From assembly GCF_003269065.1 (NCBI RefSeq), contig NZ_QLTA01000040.1, forward strand, positions 1 to 50,903: 50,903 nt of DNA, given 5' to 3'. Both the position numbers and the translations under genes were made by a program. The notes under the pieces were generated by a model. That model worked only from the letters and a program-made list of their open reading frames with translations, searched no databases and was not told the origin of the DNA. This document shows positions 8,585-16,649 of the stretch, in pieces; the first letter of the stretch is position 1, and every line of letters starts with the position of its first letter. The stretch comes from Paracidovorax anthurii. Its GTDB lineage: Bacteria > Pseudomonadota > Gammaproteobacteria > Burkholderiales > Burkholderiaceae_C.

Positions 8585-8899
8585 ATGAAATACGCTCGTG
8601 CCCTCGCCTTCGCAGCCCTCGCTGGCGCCACCATCGTCACCACCGGATGCTCGGTGGCGCGAGACCAGCAGACCGTGGGCTCGTATGTGGATGACGCCGG
8701 CATCACCACGGCCGTCAAGGCCAAGATGGCCGAAGACAAGAGCGTGTCCGCCACGTCGATCAGCGTCGAGACGCTCAATGGCACGGTGCAACTCTCGGGC
8801 TTCGCCAAGTCGCAGACCGAAAAGGACCGCGCCGAATACATCGCGCGCAACACCAAGCACGTGCGCGAGGTGCGCAACAGCATCGTCGTGCGGCCCTGA
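8585..8899 (+). CDS. BON-domain lipoprotein
   Basis: A 104-residue precursor with a lipoprotein signal peptide (lipobox VTTGC, cysteine about residue 22) and one BON domain (about 35-102, with DDAGITTAVKAKMAED and SGFAKSQTEKDRAEYIA). BON domains are thought to bind phospholipid or support the envelope, as in OsmY. The ATG at 8585 is preceded by AAGGAAAT; an upstream in-frame ATG at 8537 would bury the signal peptide. A terminator follows at 8958. With the three genes before it, it looks like an envelope or osmotic-stress set. Confidence 0.9.
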   Translation: MKYARALAFAALAGATIVTTGCSVARDQQTVGSYVDDAGITTAVKAKMAEDKSVSATSISVETLNGTVQLSGFAKSQTEKDRAEYIARNTKHVREVRNSIVVRP

Positions 8900-8957
8900 T
8901 CCGTACCGCTTCGGCCGGGGCGGTGGTGGCGCGGGCCACCCCCGCCTCCCCCGCGAG

Positions 8958-8987
8958 ACAGGCTCCTTCCGGGGCCTGTTTTTTTTT
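8958..8987 (+). terminator. Rho-independent terminator after the BON gene
   Basis: ACAGGC (8958-8963) pairs with GCCTGT (8974-8979) and runs into nine T residues. Confidence 0.75.
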
Positions 8988-9065
8988 GCCGAGGGCCGTT
9001 GCGCGGCGGCCTGCGCGGAGAGACTTTCTGCGTGAGGCCGTGCCGAAGGGAATAAGCTCGCCGCC

Positions 9066-10142
9066 ATGCAGGTTTTCAATTGCGACCAGTGCGGTCATCT
9101 CGTTTTCTTCGACAGCGTGCAGTGCCTCCACTGCGGCGCCAAGCTCGCCTTCCTGCCGGACCAGCTCACCATGGCGGCGCTGGTGCCCGCCGTGCCGGGG
9201 CTGCACGCCGACGGCGACCTGTGGCAGCGCGTTCCCTCCCGGCAGTCGGGCAGCGCGCCGCCGCTCTACCGCCTGTGCCACAACCGTGCGGCCCATGGCG
9301 CCTGCAACTTCGCGGTGGCGGCGGACGATCCGCAGCGGCTGTGCCGCTCCTGCCGGCAGACGCGCATCCTGCCCGATTTGTCCGAGCCCGCGAACCTGCG
9401 GCGCTGGAAGCAGATCGAGCACGCCAAGCGGCAGCTCTACTACACGCTCGCGCGCCTGGGGCTGCAGCCCGCGCCGGACGGCGCGAGCCCGGTGTTCGAG
9501 TTCCTGGCCGACCAGCCCGGCCAGCCGGTGATGACGGGCCACGCGGGCGGCACCATCACCCTGAACGTGGCCGAGGCCGACGACGACGAGCGCGCGCGGC
9601 GGCGCCTGGCCCTGCACGAGCCGTACCGCACCCTGCTGGGCCACCTGCGGCACGAGTCGGGCCACTTCTACTGGGACCACCTGCTGCGGGACACGGGCCA
9701 CCTGGAAACCTTCCGCGCGGTGTTCGGCGACGAGCGCCGGGACTATGCCGCCGCCCTGCAGGCCTACTACGCGAGCAGCCCGCACCTGGGCACCTGGCGC
9801 GAGCACCACGTGAGCGCCTACGCCACCGCCCACCCCTGGGAGGACTGGGCCGAGACCTGGGCCCACTATCTGCACATGGTGGACCTGCTGGAGACGGCCT
9901 CCAGCTACCACACGGGGCTGGAGATTCCCCACGGGGACGCCCGCACGGGCTACCGGGTCAGCAACCCCTTCGCCCGGCCCCGCCCCGGCTTCGACGCGAT
10001 GGTGCAGGAGTGGGTGCCGCTCACCCTGCTGCTCAACAGCCTCAACCGCAGCCTGGGGCAGCAGGACGCCTACCCCTTCGCGCTCTCCGGCGGGGCGCTG
10101 GCCAAGCTGCGCTTCGTGCACGAGCTGGTACACGCCGCCTGA
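9066..10142 (+). CDS. Putative zinc-binding metallopeptidase with N-terminal zinc ribbon
   Basis: A 358-residue cytoplasmic protein. The N-terminus is a rubredoxin/zinc-ribbon-like knuckle (CDQC at 6-9, CLHC at 20-23). A second cysteine cluster lies at about 78-103 (CHNRAAHGAC ... CRSC). The catalytic-looking motif HESGH is at 196-200, in RHESGHFYWDHL, and a third acidic ligand may be in WEDWAETWAHYLHM (about 258-271). This matches the family annotated as putative zinc-binding metallopeptidase (Peptidase_Mx type). No substrate is known. The gene stands alone, bounded by a terminator upstream and a palindromic repeat downstream. Confidence 0.82.
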   Translation: MQVFNCDQCGHLVFFDSVQCLHCGAKLAFLPDQLTMAALVPAVPGLHADGDLWQRVPSRQSGSAPPLYRLCHNRAAHGACNFAVAADDPQRLCRSCRQTRILPDLSEPANLRRWKQIEHAKRQLYYTLARLGLQPAPDGASPVFEFLADQPGQPVMTGHAGGTITLNVAEADDDERARRRLALHEPYRTLLGHLRHESGHFYWDHLLRDTGHLETFRAVFGDERRDYAAALQAYYASSPHLGTWREHHVSAYATAHPWEDWAETWAHYLHMVDLLETASSYHTGLEIPHGDARTGYRVSNPFARPRPGFDAMVQEWVPLTLLLNSLNRSLGQQDAYPFALSGGALAKLRFVHELVHAA

Positions 10143-10195
10143 GACGCGAACCGGGTGCGGCCCCGACCTCCCTCGCCACTGCAGGCATGGCCCGG

Positions 10196-10218
10196 ATTGC
10201 TATTCAATCAATAGCAAT
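10196..10218. repeat. AT-rich palindrome, ATTGCTATT/AATAGCAAT type
   Basis: Arms ATTGCTATT and AATAGCAAT (9 bp, perfect) flank CAATC in the gap between the metallopeptidase gene and coaD. Related palindromes occur at 10972-10992 and 12941-12957, and a looser one near 35367. In a GC-rich window this recurrence suggests a dispersed repeat family or a shared 3' end signal. Confidence 0.7.
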
Positions 10219-10309
10219 CTTTCAAGCAAACACGGCGACATGGAGACCCAAAGATGCCTGAAAAGCATCCCAGGGCCGCACAGAGGCCGTCCACCGGCCC
10301 GGGGCGCCC

Positions 10310-10813
10310 CTAGGCGGCCGGCGCCAGGCCGCGCACCTTCGCCACGAGCCGCTCGCACACGCCGGCGGACACGAACTTGTCCACCTCGCCGCCCAGCACG
10401 GCGATCTCGCGCACGAAGGTGCTGCTGATGAACTGGAACTTGTCGCTGGGCGTGAGAAAGACGGTCTCGACCTCGGGCATGAGGCTGCGGTTCATGCCGG
10501 CGAGCTGGAACTCGTAGTCGAAGTCGGTCACCGCACGCAGGCCGCGCACCATGGCCTTGCCGCCGCGCGCGATCACGAAATCGCGCAGCAGGCCCGAGAA
10601 GCTCTCCACCTGCACCTGCGGGAAGGGGCGCACCGTCTCGCGGACCATCTCGATGCGCTCCTCCAGGCTGAACAGCGTCTTCTTGTGGTGCCCCGCCGCG
10701 ACGGCCACGATCACGCGCTCGAACAGCTGCGTGGCGCGGCGCACCACGTCCTCGTGGCCCAGCGTGATCGGATCGAAAGTGCCGGGATAGATGGCGAGGA
10801 CATTCTGGGACAT
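10310..10813 (-). CDS. coaD: Phosphopantetheine adenylyltransferase
   Basis: A 167-residue enzyme transferring AMP from ATP to 4'-phosphopantetheine, the penultimate step of coenzyme A synthesis. It shows the nucleotidyltransferase TLGH motif in YPGTFDPITLGHED (about residues 9-22), KAMVRGLRAVTDFDYE, and the ISSTFVREIA motif near residue 130. Its length agrees with the usual 160-165. ATG at 10813 gives the canonical MSQNVLAIYPGTFDP start. It lies downstream of rsmD on the same strand, 180 bases away, with an AT-rich palindrome between; the rsmD-coaD neighbourhood is common in bacteria. Confidence 0.96.
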   Translation of the reverse strand: MSQNVLAIYPGTFDPITLGHEDVVRRATQLFERVIVAVAAGHHKKTLFSLEERIEMVRETVRPFPQVQVESFSGLLRDFVIARGGKAMVRGLRAVTDFDYEFQLAGMNRSLMPEVETVFLTPSDKFQFISSTFVREIAVLGGEVDKFVSAGVCERLVAKVRGLAPAA

Positions 10814-10971
10814 GGCGGACGGGTCTCCTGTGCGGGGGCGGGTTGCGCGGCGGGGGCTCCGGTGGCTCCCCAGCGGATTATTGCAGCGGGCCCCGCCCGG
10901 GGCGTCGCGCGGCCTCCGCCCAGTCGATTCGGAGCCCGCGGGCCTCCATGTCGCCGCGTTGATTGGATAGT

Positions 10972-10992
10972 TTGCTATTGATTAGATAGCAA
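10972..10992. repeat. AT-rich palindrome, TTGCTAT/ATAGCAA
   Basis: TTGCTAT (10972-10978) and ATAGCAA (10986-10992) flank TGATTAG, just past the rsmD stop on its transcript side. It is the same core as the repeat at 10196-10218. It could act as an RNA hairpin at the 3' end of rsmD, but no U-tract follows. Confidence 0.65.
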
Positions 10993-10993
10993 T

Positions 10994-11611
10994 CTAGACC
11001 TTGCGCAGCAGATGGGCATGCACGGCGCCGGCGCGCAGGTGCCGGTGCACGGCAAGGCCGAAGGGGGCAAGCGCGGCATCGTCCCAGGCCTGCGGCGCTT
11101 CGAGGTAGGCGAAGCCGTCGTGCGCCAGGGCCGGCGCGGTGGCGGCGAGGGCGGGCTCGAACAGGCCGCCGTCGAAGGGCGGGTCGAGCAGCACGAGGTG
11201 CGCGGAGCCCGCCGCGCGCTGGCGCAGCGCGGCCACGCCGTCGCCGCGCTGCACGCGCACGGCCGTGGCGCCGAGCTTCTCGCACGAGCGCTGGAGCTGC
11301 GCCACCAGGGCCGCGTCGCCCTCCACCAGCAGCACCTCGGCCGCGCCGCGCGACGCGGCCTCCAGGCCCAGCGCGCCGGTGCCCGCGAAGGCGTCGATGC
11401 AGCGCCAGCCCGTGAGGTCTTGCCCGAGCCAGTTGAAGAGCGTCTCGCGCACGCGGTCCGGCGTGGGCCGCAGCCCCGGGCGCTGCGGCACGGGCAGGCG
11501 GGTGCGTTTCCAGAGCCCGCCGATGATGCGGACCTCGCCGCCGCCCGCGTGGGCGGCGGGGCGCGCGGCGGCGGGCGCGGCCGGCTTGGGCTTGCGGGCG
11601 GCCGGGCTCAT
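10994..11611 (-). CDS. rsmD: 16S rRNA (guanine966-N2)-methyltransferase
   Basis: A 205-residue SAM-dependent enzyme that methylates G966 of 16S rRNA during small-subunit assembly. Visible are the N-terminal IIGGLWKRTRLPVP and RPTPDRVRETLFNWL segments, the SAM motif DAFAGTGALGLEAASRGA (about residues 75-92) and the catalytic LLDPPF. The first 25 residues are Ala/Pro-rich. The ATG overlaps the stop of the upstream M16 peptidase gene (ATGA), so the two are translationally coupled. This puts rsmD as the last gene of an M16-M16-rsmD operon. Confidence 0.94.
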   Translation of the reverse strand: MSPAARKPKPAAPAAARPAAHAGGGEVRIIGGLWKRTRLPVPQRPGLRPTPDRVRETLFNWLGQDLTGWRCIDAFAGTGALGLEAASRGAAEVLLVEGDAALVAQLQRSCEKLGATAVRVQRGDGVAALRQRAAGSAHLVLLDPPFDGGLFEPALAATAPALAHDGFAYLEAPQAWDDAALAPFGLAVHRHLRAGAVHAHLLRKV

Positions 11612-12969
11612 GGCGCGCTCCCGCCGACCACCACGGTCACCATGCGTTCGGGCTGCAGCTTGCGCGCCATGGCCGCACGGATGTCCGCCGCCGTGAGGGC
11701 CTGCACGCGGTCGGTCCAGTGCTCCAGGTAGTCCAGCGGCAGGTCGTTCCAGGCGATGTTGATCACATTGCCCAGCAGCTTGCGGTTGCTGTCGATGCGC
11801 AGCGCGAAGCCGCCGATCAGGTTGTCCTTGGCCGCGCGCAACTCGGCCTCGGTGGGGCCCTCGGCCACGAAGCGCGCGAGCACCTCGCGCGACACCTGCA
11901 CGGCCTGCTCCGCCTGGTCGGGCCGGGTCTGCAGGCCGACCACGAACGGCCCGGCGTCCAGCCCCGGCGAGAACTGGCTGTAGACGCTGTAGCTCAGGCC
12001 GCGCTTCTCGCGCACCTCCTCGGTCAGCCGCGAGGTGAATCCGCCGCCGCCCAGGATGTGGTTGCCCACGAGCAGCGCGAGGAAATCCGGGTCCTTGCGG
12101 GGAAAGCTCGGCTGGCCGATGAGCACGTGCGCCTGGGCCGAGGCGAAGGGGATCTTTTCCTCCACCGCCCGGGCGAGCGGCTGCACCGGCGCCACGGCGG
12201 GCAGCGGCGCGCAGCCGGCGGCATCGGCCACGGGCAGGCGCGAGAGCAGCGTCTGCACCAGGCCCTGCGCCTGCGCGCGGCTGACGGCGCCCACGATGCT
12301 CACGCGGGCGCGGCAGGCCTGCAGGTAGCGCGCCTGGAAGGCCTGCAGGTCGGCCACCTCGATGCGCGCCAGGGTCTCCGGCGTAGCGCGCTGCCCGTAG
12401 GGGTGCGTGCCATAGACGGCCTGGGCGAAGGCCTTGCCGGCGATGGTGCCGGGGCGGGTCTCGGCCTCTTTCAGCGCCGAGCTCCAGCGCGCGCGCTCGC
12501 GCTGCCACACGTCCTGCGGGAAGGCCGGCTCGGCGATCTGCCGCGCGGCCAGGCGGGCGGCGCGGTCCAGCAGATCCGGCTCGGTGAGCGAGCGCAGCGA
12601 GAGGCTGAAGCCGTCGCGCTCGGCCGAGGCCCCCAGGCTCGCGCCCAGGTCCGCCCAGGCCTCGCCCAGGGCGTTCTCGTCCATCGCGGGCTCGGCGCCC
12701 GCGGCGCGCACGCCCTTGGAGGCCATGGCCGCCACCGCGCCCGCCAGGCCCGCCTGCGGCGCGGGGTCGCGCCGCGTGCCGGCATCGAAATCGACCTGCA
12801 CGTCCACCATCGGGATGCCCGGGCTCTCGACGAGCCAGACGCGCGCGCCGCTGGGCTCGGTCCAGTGCTGGATGGGCAGCAGCGCCCAGGCGGAATGGGC
12901 CGCCAGCAAGCTCCCCGTCAGCACGAATGCGGCACGGGTAGCTATTTTCTTGATAGCAATCGACATCAT
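11608..12969 (-). CDS. M16-family peptidase-like protein, catalytically inactive subunit
   Basis: A 453-residue exported M16 fold protein. The signal peptide covers about residues 1-29 (cleavage near AHSAWA-L). The zinc motif HxxEH, expected near residue 80 in GLAGAVAAMASKG, is replaced (GxxAA), so this is the non-catalytic partner. The C-terminal domain retains the YSVYSQFSPGLDAGPFVVG segment typical of M16 proteins. It follows the catalytic paralogue by 31 bases and overlaps rsmD by 4 bases. The pair probably forms a periplasmic heterodimer like other two-gene M16B systems; the substrate is unknown. Confidence 0.9.
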   Translation of the reverse strand: MMSIAIKKIATRAAFVLTGSLLAAHSAWALLPIQHWTEPSGARVWLVESPGIPMVDVQVDFDAGTRRDPAPQAGLAGAVAAMASKGVRAAGAEPAMDENALGEAWADLGASLGASAERDGFSLSLRSLTEPDLLDRAARLAARQIAEPAFPQDVWQRERARWSSALKEAETRPGTIAGKAFAQAVYGTHPYGQRATPETLARIEVADLQAFQARYLQACRARVSIVGAVSRAQAQGLVQTLLSRLPVADAAGCAPLPAVAPVQPLARAVEEKIPFASAQAHVLIGQPSFPRKDPDFLALLVGNHILGGGGFTSRLTEEVREKRGLSYSVYSQFSPGLDAGPFVVGLQTRPDQAEQAVQVSREVLARFVAEGPTEAELRAAKDNLIGGFALRIDSNRKLLGNVINIAWNDLPLDYLEHWTDRVQALTAADIRAAMARKLQPERMVTVVVGGSAP

Positions 12970-13000
12970 GTTGGGATCTTTTCCGGGGCGCCGGAGCGCA

Positions 13001-14449
13001 TCAATGCAGGCGGCCGTCCGCGCTGGCGGGCGCGGCCGGGCGGCGGGTGCCAGGGGCCACGGGCTGGGGCACCAGCGTGGCCACGGTGAGCTGGTCGTCG
13101 CCGAAATAGCGGGCGGCCACGGACTGCACCTGCGCTGGCGTCACGCCGCGCAGCAGCGCGAGCAGGCGCGCATCGGCATCGGGCGGCAGGCCCTGCACCC
13201 AGTTGCTGCCCAGGTCGCTGGCCTGCGATTGCAGCGAATCGCGCGCGTAGATGGTGGAGGCCGCCCACTGCGTCTTCACGCGCGCGAGTTCGGCATCGCC
13301 CACGCCCTCGCGAGCCACGCGGGCCACCTCGGCGCGCAGCGCCGCCTCGACCTGCGGCACGGTCTTGCCGTTCGCCGGAATGCCGGTGAGCAGGAACAGG
13401 CTCGGGCCCCGGCCGATCACCGAGGCGCTGCTGTCCGCGCCGTCGGCCACGCGGTCCGCGCCCTGGCTCAGGGCGCGCTCCAGGCGGGCGCCGTCGTAGC
13501 CGCTCAGCACGCCCGAGAGCACCATGAGCGCCAGCGCATCCCGGTCGGCGTCGGTGAGGTTCTCCAGCCGCCCGACGCCCGGCACGCGGAAGGCCAGCGC
13601 CACGAAGGCCTGCTCGGCCGGCGCCTTGAAGTCGATGCGGCGCAGGCCGCGCTGCGCGGGCTCGGTGCGCGGCTTGCGCTCGGGCACGGCGCCCTTGGGA
13701 ATGCGGCCATAGGTCTTCTCGGCCAGCGCGCGCACGGCCTCGGGGTCCACGTCGCCCGCCACCACGATGGCGGCATTCGCGGGCACGTACCACTGGCGGT
13801 GGAAGGCGCGCACGTCGGCGGGGGTCATGGAGTCGAGGTCGCTCATCCAGCCCACCACCGGGCGGCGGTAGGGCGAGGCGGTGAACGCGGCCGCGTTGAG
13901 CTGCTCCATCAGCGCGGCGCGCGGCTGGTCGTCGGTGCGCATGCGGCGCTCTTCCTTGATGACCTCGATTTCCTTCTTGAACTCCACGTCCGGCCAGTGG
14001 TTGTTCGCGAAGCGGTCGGACTCCAGGCGCATCACCTCCGCGAGGCGGCTGGCGGGGATCTGCTGGTAGTAGCCCGTGTAGTCGCGGTTGGTGAAGGCGT
14101 TCTCCTGGCCGCCCAGCGCGGCCACGCGGCGCGAGAACTGCCCGGGCGGCACGGTCTTCGTGCCCTTGAACATCATGTGCTCCAGCGCGTGGGCCACGCC
14201 GGTGGTGCCGTCCACCTCGTCCATGGAGCCCACGCGCACCCAGACCATGTGCACGGCCGTGGGCGCGCGCCGGTCGGGCTGCACGAAGAGCCGCATGCCG
14301 TTGCGCAGCGTGTATTCGCGCACGCCGGGTGGCTGCACGGCCTGGGCGGCCTGCGCGGACGGGGGGGCGGGAGGCGTCGCGGCAGCGGGGGATTGCGCCC
14401 CGGCGTGCGCGCAGGCCAGCAAGGCCAGGAGGGTGAGTGCGCGTTTCAT
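13001..14449 (-). CDS. M16-family zinc metallopeptidase, catalytic subunit
   Basis: A 482-residue exported insulinase-type peptidase. The signal peptide is residues 1-18 (MKRALTLLALLACAHAGA) and an Ala/Pro-rich spacer runs to about 42. The inverted zinc motif is His87, Glu90, His91 in GVAHALEHMMFKGT, and the distal glutamate lies in the ENAFTNRDYTGYYQ to EVMRLESDR stretch. The C-terminal domain has RRPVVGWMSDL. It is the first gene of a three-gene operon with its inactive paralogue and rsmD. It is divergent from ftsY, with only 29 bases between the start codons. Confidence 0.93.
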   Translation of the reverse strand: MKRALTLLALLACAHAGAQSPAAATPPAPPSAQAAQAVQPPGVREYTLRNGMRLFVQPDRRAPTAVHMVWVRVGSMDEVDGTTGVAHALEHMMFKGTKTVPPGQFSRRVAALGGQENAFTNRDYTGYYQQIPASRLAEVMRLESDRFANNHWPDVEFKKEIEVIKEERRMRTDDQPRAALMEQLNAAAFTASPYRRPVVGWMSDLDSMTPADVRAFHRQWYVPANAAIVVAGDVDPEAVRALAEKTYGRIPKGAVPERKPRTEPAQRGLRRIDFKAPAEQAFVALAFRVPGVGRLENLTDADRDALALMVLSGVLSGYDGARLERALSQGADRVADGADSSASVIGRGPSLFLLTGIPANGKTVPQVEAALRAEVARVAREGVGDAELARVKTQWAASTIYARDSLQSQASDLGSNWVQGLPPDADARLLALLRGVTPAQVQSVAARYFGDDQLTVATLVPQPVAPGTRRPAAPASADGRLH

Positions 14450-14478
14450 AGAATGGCTGCGATTCTAAGAACCCGCCG

Positions 14479-15900
14479 ATGTTCAGTTTTTTCAAGAAAA
14501 AGCCCGCCTCCACGCCGCCCGCCGAAGCCACCGCCGCGCCCCCTCCTTCTCCCGCGCCCGCGGACCCCGGGGCCCCGGGGCCGACTCCTGCGGCACCGGA
14601 CCCTCTGGCGGCCCCCGTGGCCGGCGATGCGCCGGCGCCCTCGGGCAGCTTCGGATGGCTGCGCAATCCGTTCGCCAAGGCACCGCCGCCGGCCGCTGCG
14701 CCCACGGCGGCGCCCGTGCCTGCCACGCCGCCAGCGCCCGAAGCCGCCACGCCGGTGCCGGTGCCGATACCAGTGCCGCCCCCGGTGAGCACGCCCGCGC
14801 CCGCGCAGGTGCCTGTGCCGCCTCCCCTGCCCGCGCCCCCGGCGCCGGTGGCCCCTACCCCGGCGCCAGCGCCAGCGCCCACGCCGACGCCTGCCGTGGC
14901 CCCCGCCCCGGTGCCGGCACCCGCCGTGGCCGCCGCGCCGCCGCCCCTGCCACCGGCCGTGCCCGCGCCCGAGCCGGCCCCCGACCCCGCCGCCGCGCCT
15001 GAGCGCAAAGGCTGGCTGGACCGGCTCAAGAACGGGCTGCGCAAGACCGGCACCAGCATCGCCACCGTCTTCACCGGCACCCAGATCAGCGACGCGCTCT
15101 ATGACGAGCTCGAAGAAGCCCTGCTCATGGCCGACACGGGTGTGAAGGCCACCGAGCACCTCCTGAACGACCTCAGGCGCCGCGTGAAGGAGGCCAAGGC
15201 CACCGAACCGGCCGCCGTGAAGGCCCTGCTCGCCGATGCGCTGGCCGACCTGCTGCGGCCGCTGGAGAAGCCCCTGGAAATCGGGCGCCACACGCCCACC
15301 GTGATCATGGTGGCCGGCGTCAACGGCGCGGGCAAGACCACCTCCATCGGCAAGCTCACCAAGCACCTCGCGAGCGAGGGCGCCGCCGTGCTGCTGGCCG
15401 CCGCCGACACCTTCCGCGCCGCCGCGCGCGAGCAGCTCGGCGTCTGGGCCGACCGCAACACGGTGGAGATCGTGAGCCAGGAAGGGGGCGACCCTGCCGC
15501 CGTGAGCTTCGATGCCGTCAGCGCCGGCAAGGCGCGCGGCAAGGACGTGGTGCTGGTGGACACGGCTGGCCGCCTGCCCACGCAGCTGCACCTGATGCAG
15601 GAGCTGCAGAAGATCAAGCGCGTGATCACCAAAGCCGACGGCACGGCGCCGCACGAGGTGCTGCTGGTGATCGACGGCAACACGGGCCAGAACGCGCTGG
15701 CCCAGGTGCGCGCTTTCGACGACGCGCTGCAGCTCACGGGCCTGATCGTGACCAAGCTCGACGGCACCGCCAAGGGCGGCGTGCTGGCCGCCATCGCGCA
15801 GGAGCGGCCCGTGCCGGTGTACTTCATCGGCGTGGGCGAAAAGCTGGAAGACCTCGAAACCTTCGACGCGCGCGAATTCGCGCAGGCCCTGCTGGCCTGA
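14479..15900 (+). CDS. ftsY: Signal recognition particle receptor FtsY
   Basis: A 473-residue SRP-GTPase that docks the SRP-ribosome complex at the membrane for co-translational insertion. Residues 1-175 form an N-terminal A region that is extremely Pro/Ala-rich rather than acidic. The N domain begins about 176 (WLDRLKNGLRKTG), and the GTPase G domain shows GVNGAGKTTSIGKL (G1), DTFRAAAREQL (insertion box), DTAGRLPTQ (G3) and TKLDGTAKGG (G4). The ATG at 14479 gives the conserved MFSFFKKK start. It is divergent from the M16 operon. The IS island begins 66 bases past its stop. Confidence 0.96.
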   Translation: MFSFFKKKPASTPPAEATAAPPPSPAPADPGAPGPTPAAPDPLAAPVAGDAPAPSGSFGWLRNPFAKAPPPAAAPTAAPVPATPPAPEAATPVPVPIPVPPPVSTPAPAQVPVPPPLPAPPAPVAPTPAPAPAPTPTPAVAPAPVPAPAVAAAPPPLPPAVPAPEPAPDPAAAPERKGWLDRLKNGLRKTGTSIATVFTGTQISDALYDELEEALLMADTGVKATEHLLNDLRRRVKEAKATEPAAVKALLADALADLLRPLEKPLEIGRHTPTVIMVAGVNGAGKTTSIGKLTKHLASEGAAVLLAAADTFRAAAREQLGVWADRNTVEIVSQEGGDPAAVSFDAVSAGKARGKDVVLVDTAGRLPTQLHLMQELQKIKRVITKADGTAPHEVLLVIDGNTGQNALAQVRAFDDALQLTGLIVTKLDGTAKGGVLAAIAQERPVPVYFIGVGEKLEDLETFDAREFAQALLA

Positions 15901-15966
15901 CGCGCCCCACGGCGCCGGGGGCGGCCCGGCACCGTGCCGAGGTGCAGTGAACCACCCCGCGCCTCA

Positions 15967-16571
15967 GAACGTGTTCAAAGTCTCCTGAGCAGGAGAGCCA
16001 AGAACGCCAAGTAGGACTTGCAGCGCTGCAGCGCCTGCAGGGCGCCCTTGCGGTCCGTCACTTCGGCCGTGGTCACCGCTACTGCGTGCGGCAGCCCCTG
16101 GGTGTCTACCGCAATGTGGCGCTTGATGCCCGATACCTTCTTGCCCGCGTCATAACCCTTCAGGGCCGCTGTGTCCGTGTTCCTCACGCTCTGCGCGCCG
16201 ATGATCCAGAACGCGCTGCAGGCGTTGCGCCCCAGTTTCTCGCGGGCCGCGCCAACCTGATTTTTTTAAGGACTGCTCCAGCAGGCTGCCTCCCTCGCGT
16301 GGCTCGCTCCAGATCGCAAAGTACGAGTGCACGGTGCGCCATTTGGGGAAATCGCTGGGCAGTGCGCGCCACTGGCAGCCCATGCGCAGCAGGTACAGCA
16401 CGGCGCAGAACACCTCGTACAGCTCCACCTTGCGCGGGGCCGTCTTTCTGCGCGCACACTCTCCAGCATTGGCCGGATCACTTCGAACTGCTCGCGCTTG
16501 ATATCGCTGAGGTGCTCTTTTCTCACCCAGCGGGCTTCTCACATCCATCGGGCAAGACTTTGAACACGTTC
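15967..16571 (-). pseudogene. Deleted and frameshifted IS5-family transposase
   Basis: Inverted repeats of 17 bp (15967-15983 and 16555-16571) bound a 605-base remnant. On the minus strand, reading from a GTG near 16526, the N-terminus RKEHLSDIKREQFEVI shifts frame into VELYEVFCAVLYLLRMG and FPKWRTVHSYFAIW. It shifts again near the run of seven T at 16261-16267 into GYDAGKKVSGIKRHIAVDTQG. After LQALQRCKS it jumps straight to the C-terminal LAFLALLLRRL, so the middle of the catalytic domain is missing. It cannot make an active transposase. The IR ends remain intact and could still be mobilised by a related element. Confidence 0.88.
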
Positions 16572-16649
16572 CAAGAACAGCCAACACGACCTCAAATGAA
16601 ATTTGAAAACGGATTTCAACGACCACTGATTACAATCTTTTCAGGGCCA

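Noticed and set aside
12434-15080. Several open frames of 700-800 codons on both strands through the M16 and ftsY genes
   Set aside because: Arg/Ala/Gly-rich with no motifs; they conflict with clear genes.
16580-16592. AGCCAACACGACC as a second IS427-type end
   Set aside because: Only about 10 bases resemble GGCTAACACGACC at the true end, no TA flank is present and no partner end is seen.
16086-16649. N-terminal extension of the serine hydrolase through the IS remnant
   Set aside because: The frame is open by chance across the antisense transposase remnant; the twin-arginine lipoprotein signal begins at 16650-16674.
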